A DNA stretch of 64,000 bases, from contig NZ_CP126095.1 in the NCBI RefSeq assembly GCF_030123105.1, positions 1,302,001 to 1,366,000 of the forward strand, read 5' to 3'. The DNA comes from Paenibacillus sp. G2S3 (GTDB taxonomy: Bacteria; Bacillota; Bacilli; Paenibacillales; Paenibacillaceae). The first letter of the stretch is position 1. Each line of letters begins with the position of its first letter. Positions 34,738 through 43,624 of the stretch are shown here, one piece after another. Below the pieces are notes generated by a model. The model saw nothing but the letters and a program-made list of their open reading frames with translations, did not search any database and was not told the origin of the DNA. Position numbers and translations under genes: made by a program.

Positions 34738-35646
34738 ATGGCGCGAAAGGTAGGTTTTTATCTTTTAATTCTTATGCTAGTTTCTTTAGGTACAATGGGG
34801 ACGGTATCCGCAGATTCTAAGCTCAAGGTTATGGTTAATAATTCGAGTCTGAATTACGGTGTTCAAATCGTTTCCGGACAGACGATGGTTCCGCTGAAGG
34901 CTTTTGAGAGCTTCAAGAATACTTCTATTCAGTGGGAAGCCCGTACAAAGCAAGTGACGATCGTTAGAGACTCCATGAAGATTAAGCTTGCTGTGGGTTC
35001 TCGAACGGCGTGGAAGAACTCGGAATCTGTGCAACTGGATGCACCTGCTAGAATCATGGATGGAAGAGTTACGGTACCGCTGAGATTTATTGCGGAAGCT
35101 CTTGGAGCTAGAGTAACTGTAGACGCTGCTACGAATACTGTTTGGGTTCAAGAACGTGCAAATGCGAAGCTTGTGCAGAATTATAATAGTAACGACTTGG
35201 TAGTTTCCCGCATTGCTGCTTTACAATTCCCGGTTGAAGAAAGAGAACCATCTCAATTAACGGGTGATAATGAAGCGTTGTCTATGTCGTATTATTTTCC
35301 TGAAGGCAGATCTGATGGATATTTCATAATCTATGGGCATTTTGTATCGTATTATGAGATTAAAGACAACATTAGAACAGTCGTATGGGAAGCCGATTTG
35401 GATAATTCGAAAGAGGCTAATAAAACGGATTTTACCGCGATATTCGGACATCCCATTGCAAAGGAATATGGTAAAGCTCCTGTTTTAGCACCATCCTATG
35501 CCTATTATTATACGAGTGTATGGGGAAGTCAGATTATTTGCGGAATCGTTAATGTGGATGGAACGACTAAAGTTTCAGGTAAGTCGCTGAACTGGGAGGG
35601 TAACAAGCCCTTTATCGTGGCTATTCCCGGCGAGACCAAGCTTTAA
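34738..35646 (+). CDS. secreted copper-amine-oxidase-N-like protein
   Basis: A 302-residue exported protein. Signal peptide about 1-26 (ARKVGFYLLILMLVSLG ... VSADS). Residues about 30-145 form a copper-amine-oxidase-N1-like stalk module (VPLKAFESFKNTSIQWEART, VPLRFIAEALGARVTVD), a frequent surface domain in Paenibacillus that has no oxidase activity itself. The remaining 150 residues are a beta-rich region I do not recognise. The start at 34738 follows AGGGGTGAAGGG; the upstream ATG at 34705 is not well placed. A TATAAT is at 34683-34688, a possible -10. Confidence 0.75.
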   Translation: MARKVGFYLLILMLVSLGTMGTVSADSKLKVMVNNSSLNYGVQIVSGQTMVPLKAFESFKNTSIQWEARTKQVTIVRDSMKIKLAVGSRTAWKNSESVQLDAPARIMDGRVTVPLRFIAEALGARVTVDAATNTVWVQERANAKLVQNYNSNDLVVSRIAALQFPVEEREPSQLTGDNEALSMSYYFPEGRSDGYFIIYGHFVSYYEIKDNIRTVVWEADLDNSKEANKTDFTAIFGHPIAKEYGKAPVLAPSYAYYYTSVWGSQIICGIVNVDGTTKVSGKSLNWEGNKPFIVAIPGETKL

Positions 35647-35682
35647 GCGCTCTACAAGTCATATAAAATATGGAGATGAATT

Positions 35683-36117
35683 ATGAATAAAGGGAAGCCC
35701 AAGGGATTTATGCGTTTTGATTGGCCTTATCATTTTGTTACGATGCCGCTTGCGCTAATTTTGTTTGTGTGGTCGGCGATTTATGCTGTTCAAGAGATAC
35801 GTGATGATGGTGCTTTAACGGTGCCATTGCTGTTATTCGGTATGTCCTTATGCTTACTTTTTGCAATTACAAGAATTCGTATATATGCGACAAAAAATCA
35901 GGACCGCGTGGTGAGAGTGGAAGAGCAGTTCCGCTATTTCCGCCTGACAGGCGAAGCTTTGAACCCAGAGCTTGAATTATCCCAAATTATAGCGCTTCGC
36001 TATGCGGGTGATGATGAGTTTCCAGCACTGTGTCAGCGAGCGGTGAAGGAGAAGCTCAATCCTGCTGATATTCGGTCTGCCATTAAGAACTGGCGTGAAG
36101 ATAAGATGAGAGTATAG
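35683..36117 (+). CDS. DUF6526 family membrane protein
   Basis: A 144-residue protein with two membrane helices in the first half (about 19-37 and 48-65) and a charged cytosolic part with RIYATKNQDRVVRVEEQFRY and QIIALRYAGDDEFPALCQRA. This combination is what I know as DUF6526, of unknown function. It follows the secreted protein gene by 36 bp with GGAGATG as ribosome site, so the two may be co-transcribed. It is the last gene before the Tad operon promoter. Confidence 0.75.
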   Translation: MNKGKPKGFMRFDWPYHFVTMPLALILFVWSAIYAVQEIRDDGALTVPLLLFGMSLCLLFAITRIRIYATKNQDRVVRVEEQFRYFRLTGEALNPELELSQIIALRYAGDDEFPALCQRAVKEKLNPADIRSAIKNWREDKMRV

Positions 36118-36144
36118 TATCCAGCTAGTGTGCGAAAAAACTTA

Positions 36145-36173
36145 TTGCTGCCTTCATATATATATGCTACTAT
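36145..36173 (+). promoter_or_regulatory. promoter of Tad operon 1
   Basis: TTGCTG, 17 nt, TACTAT, giving an expected transcript start near 36180, about 125 nt before the TadZ gene. The leader between holds a hairpin pair described at 36194. Confidence 0.7.
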
Positions 36174-36193
36174 AGCTGTAAATTAAAGGAATA

Positions 36194-36260
36194 GTAACGG
36201 AAGCACCGTTCAATTACCGTATCCACGGTTATTGTCGGTGCTTTTTTTGCTGTCTTTTTT
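36194..36260 (+). ncRNA. leader RNA / attenuator of Tad operon 1
   Basis: A first hairpin AACGG-AAGCA-CCGTT (36196-36210) competes with a longer hairpin in which AAGCACCG (36201-36208) pairs with CGGTGCTT (36236-36243). The longer one also has CAAT/ATTG and ACCGT/ACGGT pairs and ends in seven T, so it is a Rho-independent terminator. The loop AAGCA of the first hairpin is complementary to TGCTT, so a pseudoknot is possible too. It is placed between promoter and first gene, so it should control entry into the operon. The operon-2 leader (50602) has the same plan. Not a riboswitch class I recognise. Confidence 0.55.
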
Positions 36261-36304
36261 TGAGTGAATAATGGATTTCTTCTTATCGAAAGGAGCGTGG
36301 TTTC

Positions 36305-37468
36305 ATGGCGGCAAGGATTGTGCTCGCAGTGCGTGAAAGTCAATATATCGAACCATTGCTGCACTATCTGCATCATAGCGAGTATGGAGAAATGCTGCGT
36401 ATTACGGCTTTTAGCCGGATGGATGCTTTTATCGAGTTTATGAGGGGAGAGGACATCCCGGATGCTGTTGTAGGGGACTCTTCTTTCATCGAGACTTGGC
36501 TAGTAGAGGGAAGAAACACGGTTCCATGGGCAGTCCTAAGTGAGGATGGGGGTTATCTCGGTAAGAGTGCTAAGAGTCTGGGAGGTGGAATAATGATTGC
36601 CAAATATCAGGCGCTTCCTTCCCTTCTGGGAGCATTCCTCCAGTTATGTGAAGTCCAAAGAGGTAGAGGATCTTCTGTGCTAGATGAAACGCTGTTGCTG
36701 GGGGTTGTCTCTTCTAGCGGCAACATGGGCAAAACCACGATAGCTCTGAATATGGCTAAGCAGCTTGGTGAGATGGGCCTTTCGGTGTTTTATCTGAACC
36801 TTGAAAGTGTAGACAGCAGTGGGTTGTTTCTTCGAATCCCTGCAGGTCATACGCCTGGATTAGAGCGGCTACTCTATGAAATAAAGGCCAGTCGAGGCAA
36901 GGAAGAAACAGATAAGATTGAATTAGGACAATACTTCATTAGATATGATCACCTCCGAACTGCTGCTTTCAAGCCAGTTATTAATGTGAAGGAAATGCTG
37001 CAGATGACTATGCAAGATACGCTGGATTTGTTAGAGCGGTTGGTTGCGGAGAGAAACTTTGACGTTGTTATTGTGGATACCGGAAGCATCGAGGAAGAAC
37101 GTGCGAAGGCTGTGCTGCAGAGAAGTGGGATTCTACTGTGGGTCCTGAAAAATGATGATGTAAGCATGTATAAGACTATGAGATGGCTGTCGCATTGCAT
37201 GGCTCCTAACTCAGACATGCCACCCCATGTGATGGACAAGAGTAAATTTGTAGTAAATTTTGCGGTGGATAGTTTAGAAGAGTGGGTGCCTCCTGAAGGA
37301 ATTGCCATTGAAGGCGTATGCCCCTTTATCCCATCATGGACACTGCAACACCGTGAGGAGCTCTTTTTGAATTCTCCGCAATTTCAGCGGGAAATCTTGC
37401 AGTTGTGTAAGCGGATTGTAGAGCCAGCGCTCCCATTAGTTTTTACCGGGAAGAACTTGCATGAATGA
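36305..37468 (+). CDS. TadZ/CpaE-like ATPase, Tad operon 1
   Basis: A 387-residue MinD/ParA-type protein that in Tad systems localises the pilus machine at the membrane or pole. The first 120 residues are a receiver-like domain without clear phosphorylation site. The deviant P-loop is SSSGNMGKTT (136-145), followed by conserved DVVIVDTGS in the Walker B region (about 252-260). The stop overlaps the TadA start by 8 bp. It is the first gene of a ten-gene run on one strand with little or no spacing, which indicates one operon. Confidence 0.85.
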   Translation: MAARIVLAVRESQYIEPLLHYLHHSEYGEMLRITAFSRMDAFIEFMRGEDIPDAVVGDSSFIETWLVEGRNTVPWAVLSEDGGYLGKSAKSLGGGIMIAKYQALPSLLGAFLQLCEVQRGRGSSVLDETLLLGVVSSSGNMGKTTIALNMAKQLGEMGLSVFYLNLESVDSSGLFLRIPAGHTPGLERLLYEIKASRGKEETDKIELGQYFIRYDHLRTAAFKPVINVKEMLQMTMQDTLDLLERLVAERNFDVVIVDTGSIEEERAKAVLQRSGILLWVLKNDDVSMYKTMRWLSHCMAPNSDMPPHVMDKSKFVVNFAVDSLEEWVPPEGIAIEGVCPFIPSWTLQHREELFLNSPQFQREILQLCKRIVEPALPLVFTGKNLHE

Positions 37469-38702
37469 GGAGATGTTCAGGGCTCTACGTAGTGAGATTC
37501 GTGCAGGACTTGATGTAACTTCTGCAGTAGGGAACCGTGAACTTACCGGCTATATTGAACGAACGATTTTAGGAAGTGAAAGTCTCCGTTACTTAACGGC
37601 ACAGGAAAAGCATGAGCTAGTGAAGAGGTTGTTTGATTCTTTCCGAGGATTGGATGTACTTCAGCCACTAGTGGATAATCCGGCGATCACGGAGATTATG
37701 ATCAACAGTCATACTGAGATTTTTATAGAAGAGGAGGGGCAGATTCGTCGTCTTCCTTTGGAATTCGAGTCCAGTAGCAGGCTGGAGGACATTATCCAAA
37801 CGGTTGTATCCGGTGTTAACAGGGTAGTAAATGACTCCTCTCCTATCGTTGATGCTCGGCTGAAGGATGGATCCCGTGTGAACATTGTACTTCCGCCAGT
37901 CTCGCTGAAAGGACCAGCGATGACCATACGTAAATTCCCGGAGAAGCCGATGACGATGAATGAATTGGTGAGGCGTGAAGCCTTGAGTCAGGAAGCAGCA
38001 GAGCTACTGCAAATCTTAGTAGCTGCTAAATACAACATTTTTATAAGCGGGGGAACTGGCTCGGGGAAGACCACCTTTCTAAATGCGTTATCTCAGTTTA
38101 TCCCTTCACAGGAGAGGGTCATCACGATAGAGGATTCCGCTGAGCTACAGATTATAACTGTACCTAATCTTGTTTCATTGGAGACTAGGAACGCGAATAC
38201 GGAAGGTAGAGGGGAGATTTCCATTCGAGATTTGATTCGTTCCTCACTGCGGATGAGACCCAATCGAATTGTTGTGGGTGAGGTACGGGGAGCAGAATGC
38301 CTCGATATGCTACAGGCGATGAATACTGGGCACGATGGTTCGTTATCAACGGGTCACTCCAACAGCGCGCACGATATGGTCAGTAGACTGGAGACGATGG
38401 TACTTAGCGCTGCGGATCTGCCGGTAACGGTTGTTCGTCAGCAAATCTCATCGGCGATTGATATTTTCGTACACTTGTCCAGGCTCCGTGATCGTTCTAG
38501 GCGAGTGATGGAAATTAGTGAGGTTGCGGGCCTGAAAGATGGAGAAGTGGTCTTGAACCCTCTATATGAATTTCAGGAGTCCGATGAGCGAGAGGGACGG
38601 GTACAAGGGGGGCTAGTTTCTTGTGGAAATCCGCTAATGCATACAGCAAAGCTTAGAATGGCTGGTGTAACCTCCTACCCGTTACCACAGCATGGATTCT
38701 GA
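37461..38702 (+). CDS. TadA/CpaF secretion ATPase, Tad operon 1
   Basis: A 413-residue VirB11/CpaF-type hexameric ATPase, the motor for pilus assembly. Visible motifs are Walker A GGTGSGKTT (197-205), an Asp box (VITIEDSAEL), Walker B LRMRPNRIVVGEVRG and the His box with GHDGSLSTGHSN, all standard. The N-terminal domain has the conserved ITEIMIN signature. Overlap with the TadZ end and the following TadB start shows tight operon organisation. No unusual residues, so it is probably a working motor. Confidence 0.93.
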   Translation: MNEEMFRALRSEIRAGLDVTSAVGNRELTGYIERTILGSESLRYLTAQEKHELVKRLFDSFRGLDVLQPLVDNPAITEIMINSHTEIFIEEEGQIRRLPLEFESSSRLEDIIQTVVSGVNRVVNDSSPIVDARLKDGSRVNIVLPPVSLKGPAMTIRKFPEKPMTMNELVRREALSQEAAELLQILVAAKYNIFISGGTGSGKTTFLNALSQFIPSQERVITIEDSAELQIITVPNLVSLETRNANTEGRGEISIRDLIRSSLRMRPNRIVVGEVRGAECLDMLQAMNTGHDGSLSTGHSNSAHDMVSRLETMVLSAADLPVTVVRQQISSAIDIFVHLSRLRDRSRRVMEISEVAGLKDGEVVLNPLYEFQESDEREGRVQGGLVSCGNPLMHTAKLRMAGVTSYPLPQHGF

Positions 38703-39528
38703 ATTCTTAAAGGGGGAAGAGGTAGTGTTTAAGATTAACTTTGCTGCTGAAAAGCCTAAGGAAGCTGATTCCGGAGGCCATTCATTATTGCCGGATTATA
38801 CGGTATACGAGTTGACCTTGTTACAGAAAATTCTGGCATTTACCGTAGGTAGTCTGCTGCTGTTTGGAGTGGGATATCTTTTTTATCATCATTGGATACT
38901 GTCGTTATTACTTATGCCAGGTGGAGTTTATGCACCTCGTATGCTGCGTAATTATTTGCTGAAAAGACGCCGAAGTGTGCTCAATTTACAGTTTAAACAG
39001 ACGTTATTTTCATTGTCTTCCTCGCTCTCAGCTGGGCGTTCGGTCGAGAATGCTTTTCGGGAAGCGGTTCAGGACCTATGTATGCTCGACCCTGAGGGGG
39101 GCGGCGATATGATCTCGGAGCTAAATATTATCTGTGCGCGCATGGAATACGGTCAGCCAGTGGAGGAAGCGCTTCGGGATTTCAGTGAAAGAGCCGGAAT
39201 GGAAGATATCGAGAGGTTCGCTGACGTGTTCTCTGTATGTAAACGTACAGGTGGCGATCTTGTTGAAGTAGTACGTCGTACGTCTACGATTATAGGGGAG
39301 AAGCTGGATATTCAGCAGGATATTGCTGTAAGCATTTCACAGAAGAAATTCGAAGCGAAAGCGCTGTTAATATCTCCACTAATTATGGTGATCTTTATGA
39401 GTTTGACTGCAGGAGACTATATGCAGCCTATGTACACAGGAGCGGGTATAGCGATATCAACGCTTGCACTTGTAGCTTTGTTTTTATGTTACCTCTGGAC
39501 TACTAAAATAATGGATATTCCGCTGTGA
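38692..39528 (+). CDS. TadB-like inner-membrane platform protein, operon 1
   Basis: A 278-residue T2SSF-domain protein with membrane helices near residues 45-63, 64-80, and two at the C-terminus (about 225-270). The soluble middle has the FRQTLFSLSSSLSAGRS-like helix pair and the GxxxxxxL-ERAGMED segment typical of TadB (here QTLFSLSSSLSAGRSVENAF). It would form the membrane platform together with TadC. Start is uncertain: ATG at 38692 overlaps tadA by 11 bp; a GTG at 38725 is better placed after AAAGGGGG. Confidence 0.85.
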   Translation: MDSEFLKGEEVVFKINFAAEKPKEADSGGHSLLPDYTVYELTLLQKILAFTVGSLLLFGVGYLFYHHWILSLLLMPGGVYAPRMLRNYLLKRRRSVLNLQFKQTLFSLSSSLSAGRSVENAFREAVQDLCMLDPEGGGDMISELNIICARMEYGQPVEEALRDFSERAGMEDIERFADVFSVCKRTGGDLVEVVRRTSTIIGEKLDIQQDIAVSISQKKFEAKALLISPLIMVIFMSLTAGDYMQPMYTGAGIAISTLALVALFLCYLWTTKIMDIPL

Positions 39529-39541
39529 AGGGGATGAAATC

Positions 39542-40414
39542 ATGCGATGGCTATGTGCAGTAGTCACTATATTTTTACTTGTCGTCTGGGCTCTGTTACG
39601 AATTCAATGCGGAAAAAGATATGCCGAATTAAGAGGACTTCCTATGGAAGGATTACGTCTTCGAAAGCTGGGTGAACCGCTGTTACTGCTCATTGAAAAA
39701 AGCGGCCTCGCCAGCCGTTTTCCATCGTTGATGTTCAGGATTCAGCGTTCTCTGCAGCGAAGTTATGGGATGCGTTACAGCGCAGAGCGGACCCTGCTAT
39801 TTATGGGTGAGATGCTTAGTTACAGTTGGCTGTTGCTTGTGGGTGGAAGTTTGATCACAGGGTTTAGTGGCGATCAGACAGGTCTGATTCTAGGTCTTTT
39901 CTTGGGGTTAGCTCTACCAGCTGCTATGGTCAGTGATTTACATAAAAAGGTGAGGGTGAGAGAGCAAAATATTATGCTCGAGCTACCAGAGCTCCTGAAC
40001 AGTATTGTACTGCTGGTGGGAGCAGGTGAGACCGTGCAGCGGGCGATTATCCGCTGTGTGGAGAGCCACCGAGGTGATGTTAATCACCCACTGTATAAAG
40101 AACTTAGGATCATGACCAGTGAATGGGAAGGAGGATATTCATTTCAGCAGGCATTCGAGAATTTTAGCAAGAGGTGCGCCGTGCAGGAGGTATCGTTGTT
40201 CACGACGACGGTTCTTCTGAATTACCGCAGAGGTGGAGCGGATTTTGTGTTATCGCTGCGCGACTTATCGCGGATGCTGTGGGATAAACGGAAAGCTATC
40301 AGCCGAACGCGAGGGGAGCAAGCATCCTCCAAGCTAGTCTTTCCGATGGTAGTTATCTTTCTAATAGTAATTGTACTGGTGGGATCGCCAGCATTCATGA
40401 TGTTAAAAATGTAG
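39542..40414 (+). CDS. TadC-like inner-membrane platform protein, operon 1
   Basis: A 290-residue T2SSF-type protein with an N-terminal helix (about 4-20), two helices in the middle (about 95-135) and a C-terminal one (about 265-285). The cytosolic part has LPELLNSIVLLVGAGETVQR and, later, LRDLSRMLWDKRKAISRTRG followed by EQASSKLVFPMV, the common TadC end. It pairs with the TadB-like protein. The ATG follows AAGGGGATG and begins 13 bp after tadB. Confidence 0.9.
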   Translation: MRWLCAVVTIFLLVVWALLRIQCGKRYAELRGLPMEGLRLRKLGEPLLLLIEKSGLASRFPSLMFRIQRSLQRSYGMRYSAERTLLFMGEMLSYSWLLLVGGSLITGFSGDQTGLILGLFLGLALPAAMVSDLHKKVRVREQNIMLELPELLNSIVLLVGAGETVQRAIIRCVESHRGDVNHPLYKELRIMTSEWEGGYSFQQAFENFSKRCAVQEVSLFTTTVLLNYRRGGADFVLSLRDLSRMLWDKRKAISRTRGEQASSKLVFPMVVIFLIVIVLVGSPAFMMLKM

Positions 40415-40427
40415 GAGGGTGAAGCTA

Positions 40428-40616
40428 ATGATGACGACAATGTTGGGTAGTGTGAAGAGTTTTTGGAAGGACGAGGAAGGCCTGGGGACACTGGAAATGA
40501 TTCTGATTATTGCTGTGTTGATTGCGGTCGTTCTTTTGTTTAAGGACAAAATTCAGGAGGTAGTGGAGGCTTTGATTAAAACTGCGGGAGAAAAGAGCCA
40601 GGAAGTATTCGAGTGA
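40428..40616 (+). CDS. Flp1-type pilin, operon 1
   Basis: A 62-residue major-pilin candidate. The segment DEEGLGTLEMILIIAVLIAV contains a type IV-like prepilin cleavage point after the Gly in EEG, with Glu at position +5 of the mature protein and a hydrophobic helix. This is the Flp1 (PF16982-like) form of Bacilli and Clostridia. It should be processed by the peptidase at 44642. The mature product is about 40 residues. The ATG at 40428 follows AGGAGGGTG; a GTG at 40419 would put that site too close. Confidence 0.88.
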   Translation: MMTTMLGSVKSFWKDEEGLGTLEMILIIAVLIAVVLLFKDKIQEVVEALIKTAGEKSQEVFE

Positions 40617-41287
40617 ATAAGCTTAAGGACGATCGAGGTAGCTTTACTATTGAAGCTTCAATTCTACTACCAATGGTCATGTGTATTACAATGCTTCTTC
40701 TGTTCTTCTGTTTGTATAGCTACCAGAAGTCCATGCTCCTGCAAGTGGCCTCAGGGGCTACTGAGCGTGCGGCTTACAATTGGGACAACAGTCATAAAGA
40801 GGTTACTGGCTCCTATGCTGCTGGTGAGTATGACTCCCTTTATTGGAGAATTGGAGACGATGCTTTGCTTGCCTCATTATTCGGCGGAGAAGCTGGAAGT
40901 GGTGGCGCGACAATAGAGCTACCTGGTGAAGTGCCAGATGAAAGTGATCTACCAGTGCTTAAACTCAGACATTCATCTTCTATGATTCCGAATAATATGC
41001 CGGGAAATATGAACTACGTATACACGCTTACCGGACGGAAAGTAACCGCTGAATTAAATCGTCTACTGCACTTACCTGTACTTGATGAAGTTTTGTCTGA
41101 TGAGGCAAAGCCAACTGTAAAAACTCAAGCTATCATCGCTGAGCCTGTTGAGTTTATCCGTACGGTCGACCTGATGCGTTACTTCGGGGCTAAGTTCAAG
41201 GGAGGCTCAGAGGGTACAAGTGGGTCTGGAGTCCGCATGGAGAAGAAGGATGCATCCGCGATGATGACCAAGCTTCAGGATAAGTGA
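40613..41287 (+). CDS. TadE-like pseudopilin, operon 1
   Basis: A 224-residue protein with the TadE-like start DRGSFTIEASILLPMVMCIT, where the conserved Glu lies in SFTIEAS, followed by a membrane helix and a large exposed domain. TadE/TadF-type minor pilins are cleaved by the same prepilin peptidase and initiate or cap pilus assembly. GTG start; it overlaps the pilin gene stop by 4 bp (GTGA), showing translational coupling. Confidence 0.85.
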   Translation: MNKLKDDRGSFTIEASILLPMVMCITMLLLFFCLYSYQKSMLLQVASGATERAAYNWDNSHKEVTGSYAAGEYDSLYWRIGDDALLASLFGGEAGSGGATIELPGEVPDESDLPVLKLRHSSSMIPNNMPGNMNYVYTLTGRKVTAELNRLLHLPVLDEVLSDEAKPTVKTQAIIAEPVEFIRTVDLMRYFGAKFKGGSEGTSGSGVRMEKKDASAMMTKLQDK

Positions 41288-41347
41288 ATATTTCCTTGCT
41301 AGTGGATCTTGTATCTATTGAAGGTAGGGATAAGGAGGGAGGTTTTG

Positions 41348-43606
41348 ATGAGGAGCATCTTTACCAGTTGCCTTGTTAGCGGTAAGAGTCGAAAGAAACA
41401 GAGGCAGGGTAACGGCAAAACGGAAGGTTCAGTCTCAATTTTTTTAATCATGGTACTGGCTTTCGTCTTTCTATTTACCGCTGTGCTGATTGACTATGCG
41501 CGGATTGCTGCCTTCAATGTACAGGAGGAACGTCTAGCGAGGACTAGCGTTCGCTCTGTAATGTCATCCTACGATATTGAGCTACGAGAAAAGTATGGTT
41601 TATTCGCCTTTGGAGAGAGTGACGGGGATATGCTGCTGTCTCAGGTACTCAATGATAATATGCATAAAAGTGGTAGGAGTGACGCGTTCAATCTTGTACC
41701 CTTCGCATTGGAATCGTCATCTTTGGAATGGAGCAGACCGTTGGGTAGTTATGATGTTGTGAGTCGACAAATATTGGAAGAGATGAAGTATAAGGCACCG
41801 ATAGACTTCGCTTTGGAGCTGGCAGGTAAATTCAAGCCGATTTCAGGAGTAATGGCAGAGGCCTCACGGGCTACTGAATTACTCAGTAAGCTACAGCCGT
41901 TATATGACGAGCGAGAAGAGGCTTTGGATCTTATGTTAGAGCGGAGAAGCCAGGCTGCGGAGAGTGGAAGAGGGTTACTTCAATGGATTATGAATCCGCC
42001 TGCAGAGTCCATTTCTGCCAGTTCGCTCGGAAGTATGCAATCGGCCGCGGATATTTCAGCACAGTATAGTGACTATCTTGGGAAATATTACGATGATCTT
42101 TATCGTGATAGTAAAAAGCCTGCAAAGTACACTTATCAATTGTCTCTCTACCGGAGTCGAACGAATGAGATGTTATCGAGGTATCCTGGCTTATTAACAG
42201 CTTTTCGTGAAGATCATGAAAGATCAATGGAGGGAGCGAAAGAAGCGTTAAAGAAGGCACAGCAATTGAATGACGAGATGAGAAATGTATTGGAACAGTC
42301 GCGAATGGAGGGGATGGATCTATCAAATGATCCTGCGAATGACTGGGATATTCCGGCGAGCTCAGGAGAGATAAGCTCAGAACCGCTTAAAAAGCTGCGT
42401 GAGCAGGAAGATGCACTGATTCTCTCTTCAACTGATCTAAGTCAGATGGAGGATAGTATATCCATGCAGCAAAGCGCTTGCGAGGCCATTGAACCGATCG
42501 TAGTAGGAATGTCGGGTGTGCTGTATGAAGCTTTGAGTGAGTATGGTGACTCCTATCAAATGATCTCTTCTGTTCTTGAAGCTTCGCGCGTAGTGAATAA
42601 CTATCTACAGAATTACGGTAAGAAGGGAAGTATTATCGTTAGTGATTTGGCTTTAATCGAACAGCACCGTAGCTCGGATAAAGAGCGTAAGCAATTGGAG
42701 AGAGAAGCAAAATCGAAGCTGGGTGAAGCGAAAGCATTGCTTGATAAGATTCGAACGATGGGTAACGGAGTGACAGATTCTCTGAAAAGCTATGATACAC
42801 TTCGTCAATATTACGAGGAGAATATTGCTTTTAATAAGGAATTAGTATCAGATCCACTTGTTAAATCTGAAGTCAGCACTAACCCGTATACTGCTGGGAG
42901 TTCGGCGATGGAGGATATGGACGGAATCTATGCAGCGATGGGTGGCATTATGGGAGGGGCTAGAGATAGACTTTTTCAAACGGAGTATTCTGCTCTTTAT
43001 TTTCAACATTTTGATGTTTCCAAGTTAGCTACTCTAGCACAAGGTTCTGAGGGCACAGCCGAACTTACAGACCAGCTAAATCCTCAAGCGCAAGAGCTGG
43101 AATACATTCTTTATGGATTTCATAATCCTGCTGGAAATGTTGCCGCAGCGTATGCTGAAATATTCGCCATGCGGCTGTCTATTCGAACGATGGAAGGTTT
43201 TATTGAGAAGGCAAGCTTAGGAAATCCATTGGCTGTTCTGGCTGCGGCACTATTATATGGCATTCAGCAAGCTATTCAGGATATGTTGCTACTCTGTGAG
43301 AAAGATTCCATACCACTGTCCAAATATTTGCCAGCCCAGCTGACTTATCGCGATCATTTGCGTCTGTTTATGATGATGCATGGAAGCGGTAATGTTCAGT
43401 TATCTCGGATGCTGGCTCTCATTCGATTGAACACAGGAATAAATCCAGATGAAAAAAACACGTATGTATCATCGAACATTAAGCTCGGAATGCGGCTATG
43501 GTTTCTGCCAGGTGTAGTGAAGTTGTTGGATTATAGCGCTGGGTATTCTGGAGAAGTGCAAGGCAGTACATATATGAGGGCAGTGCAGGCTGATTTTTCA
43601 TATTAG
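41348..43606 (+). CDS. large DUF5702/TadG-like pseudopilin, operon 1
   Basis: A 752-residue protein with an N-terminal SVSIFLIMVLAFVFLFTAVL membrane segment after a short basic leader, then a long extracytoplasmic region. Several parts have coiled-coil character (for example REDHERSMEGAKEALKKAQQ and the stretch with KERKQLEREAKSKLGEAKAL). The segment LARTSVRSVMSSYDIELREKYGLFAFGES is a marker of DUF5702, a family found in Firmicute Tad loci. It may be a tip or wall-spanning component. The ATG at 41348 follows ATAAGGAGGG; earlier in-frame TTG codons are less likely. Confidence 0.75.
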   Translation: MRSIFTSCLVSGKSRKKQRQGNGKTEGSVSIFLIMVLAFVFLFTAVLIDYARIAAFNVQEERLARTSVRSVMSSYDIELREKYGLFAFGESDGDMLLSQVLNDNMHKSGRSDAFNLVPFALESSSLEWSRPLGSYDVVSRQILEEMKYKAPIDFALELAGKFKPISGVMAEASRATELLSKLQPLYDEREEALDLMLERRSQAAESGRGLLQWIMNPPAESISASSLGSMQSAADISAQYSDYLGKYYDDLYRDSKKPAKYTYQLSLYRSRTNEMLSRYPGLLTAFREDHERSMEGAKEALKKAQQLNDEMRNVLEQSRMEGMDLSNDPANDWDIPASSGEISSEPLKKLREQEDALILSSTDLSQMEDSISMQQSACEAIEPIVVGMSGVLYEALSEYGDSYQMISSVLEASRVVNNYLQNYGKKGSIIVSDLALIEQHRSSDKERKQLEREAKSKLGEAKALLDKIRTMGNGVTDSLKSYDTLRQYYEENIAFNKELVSDPLVKSEVSTNPYTAGSSAMEDMDGIYAAMGGIMGGARDRLFQTEYSALYFQHFDVSKLATLAQGSEGTAELTDQLNPQAQELEYILYGFHNPAGNVAAAYAEIFAMRLSIRTMEGFIEKASLGNPLAVLAAALLYGIQQAIQDMLLLCEKDSIPLSKYLPAQLTYRDHLRLFMMMHGSGNVQLSRMLALIRLNTGINPDEKNTYVSSNIKLGMRLWFLPGVVKLLDYSAGYSGEVQGSTYMRAVQADFSY

Positions 43607-43624
43607 CAGGAGGTTGGTAAGGAT

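Noticed and set aside
36180..36260. c-di-GMP (GEMM) or preQ1 riboswitch before Tad operon 1
   Set aside because: None of the conserved core bases of these classes could be found; only the hairpin/terminator arrangement is present.
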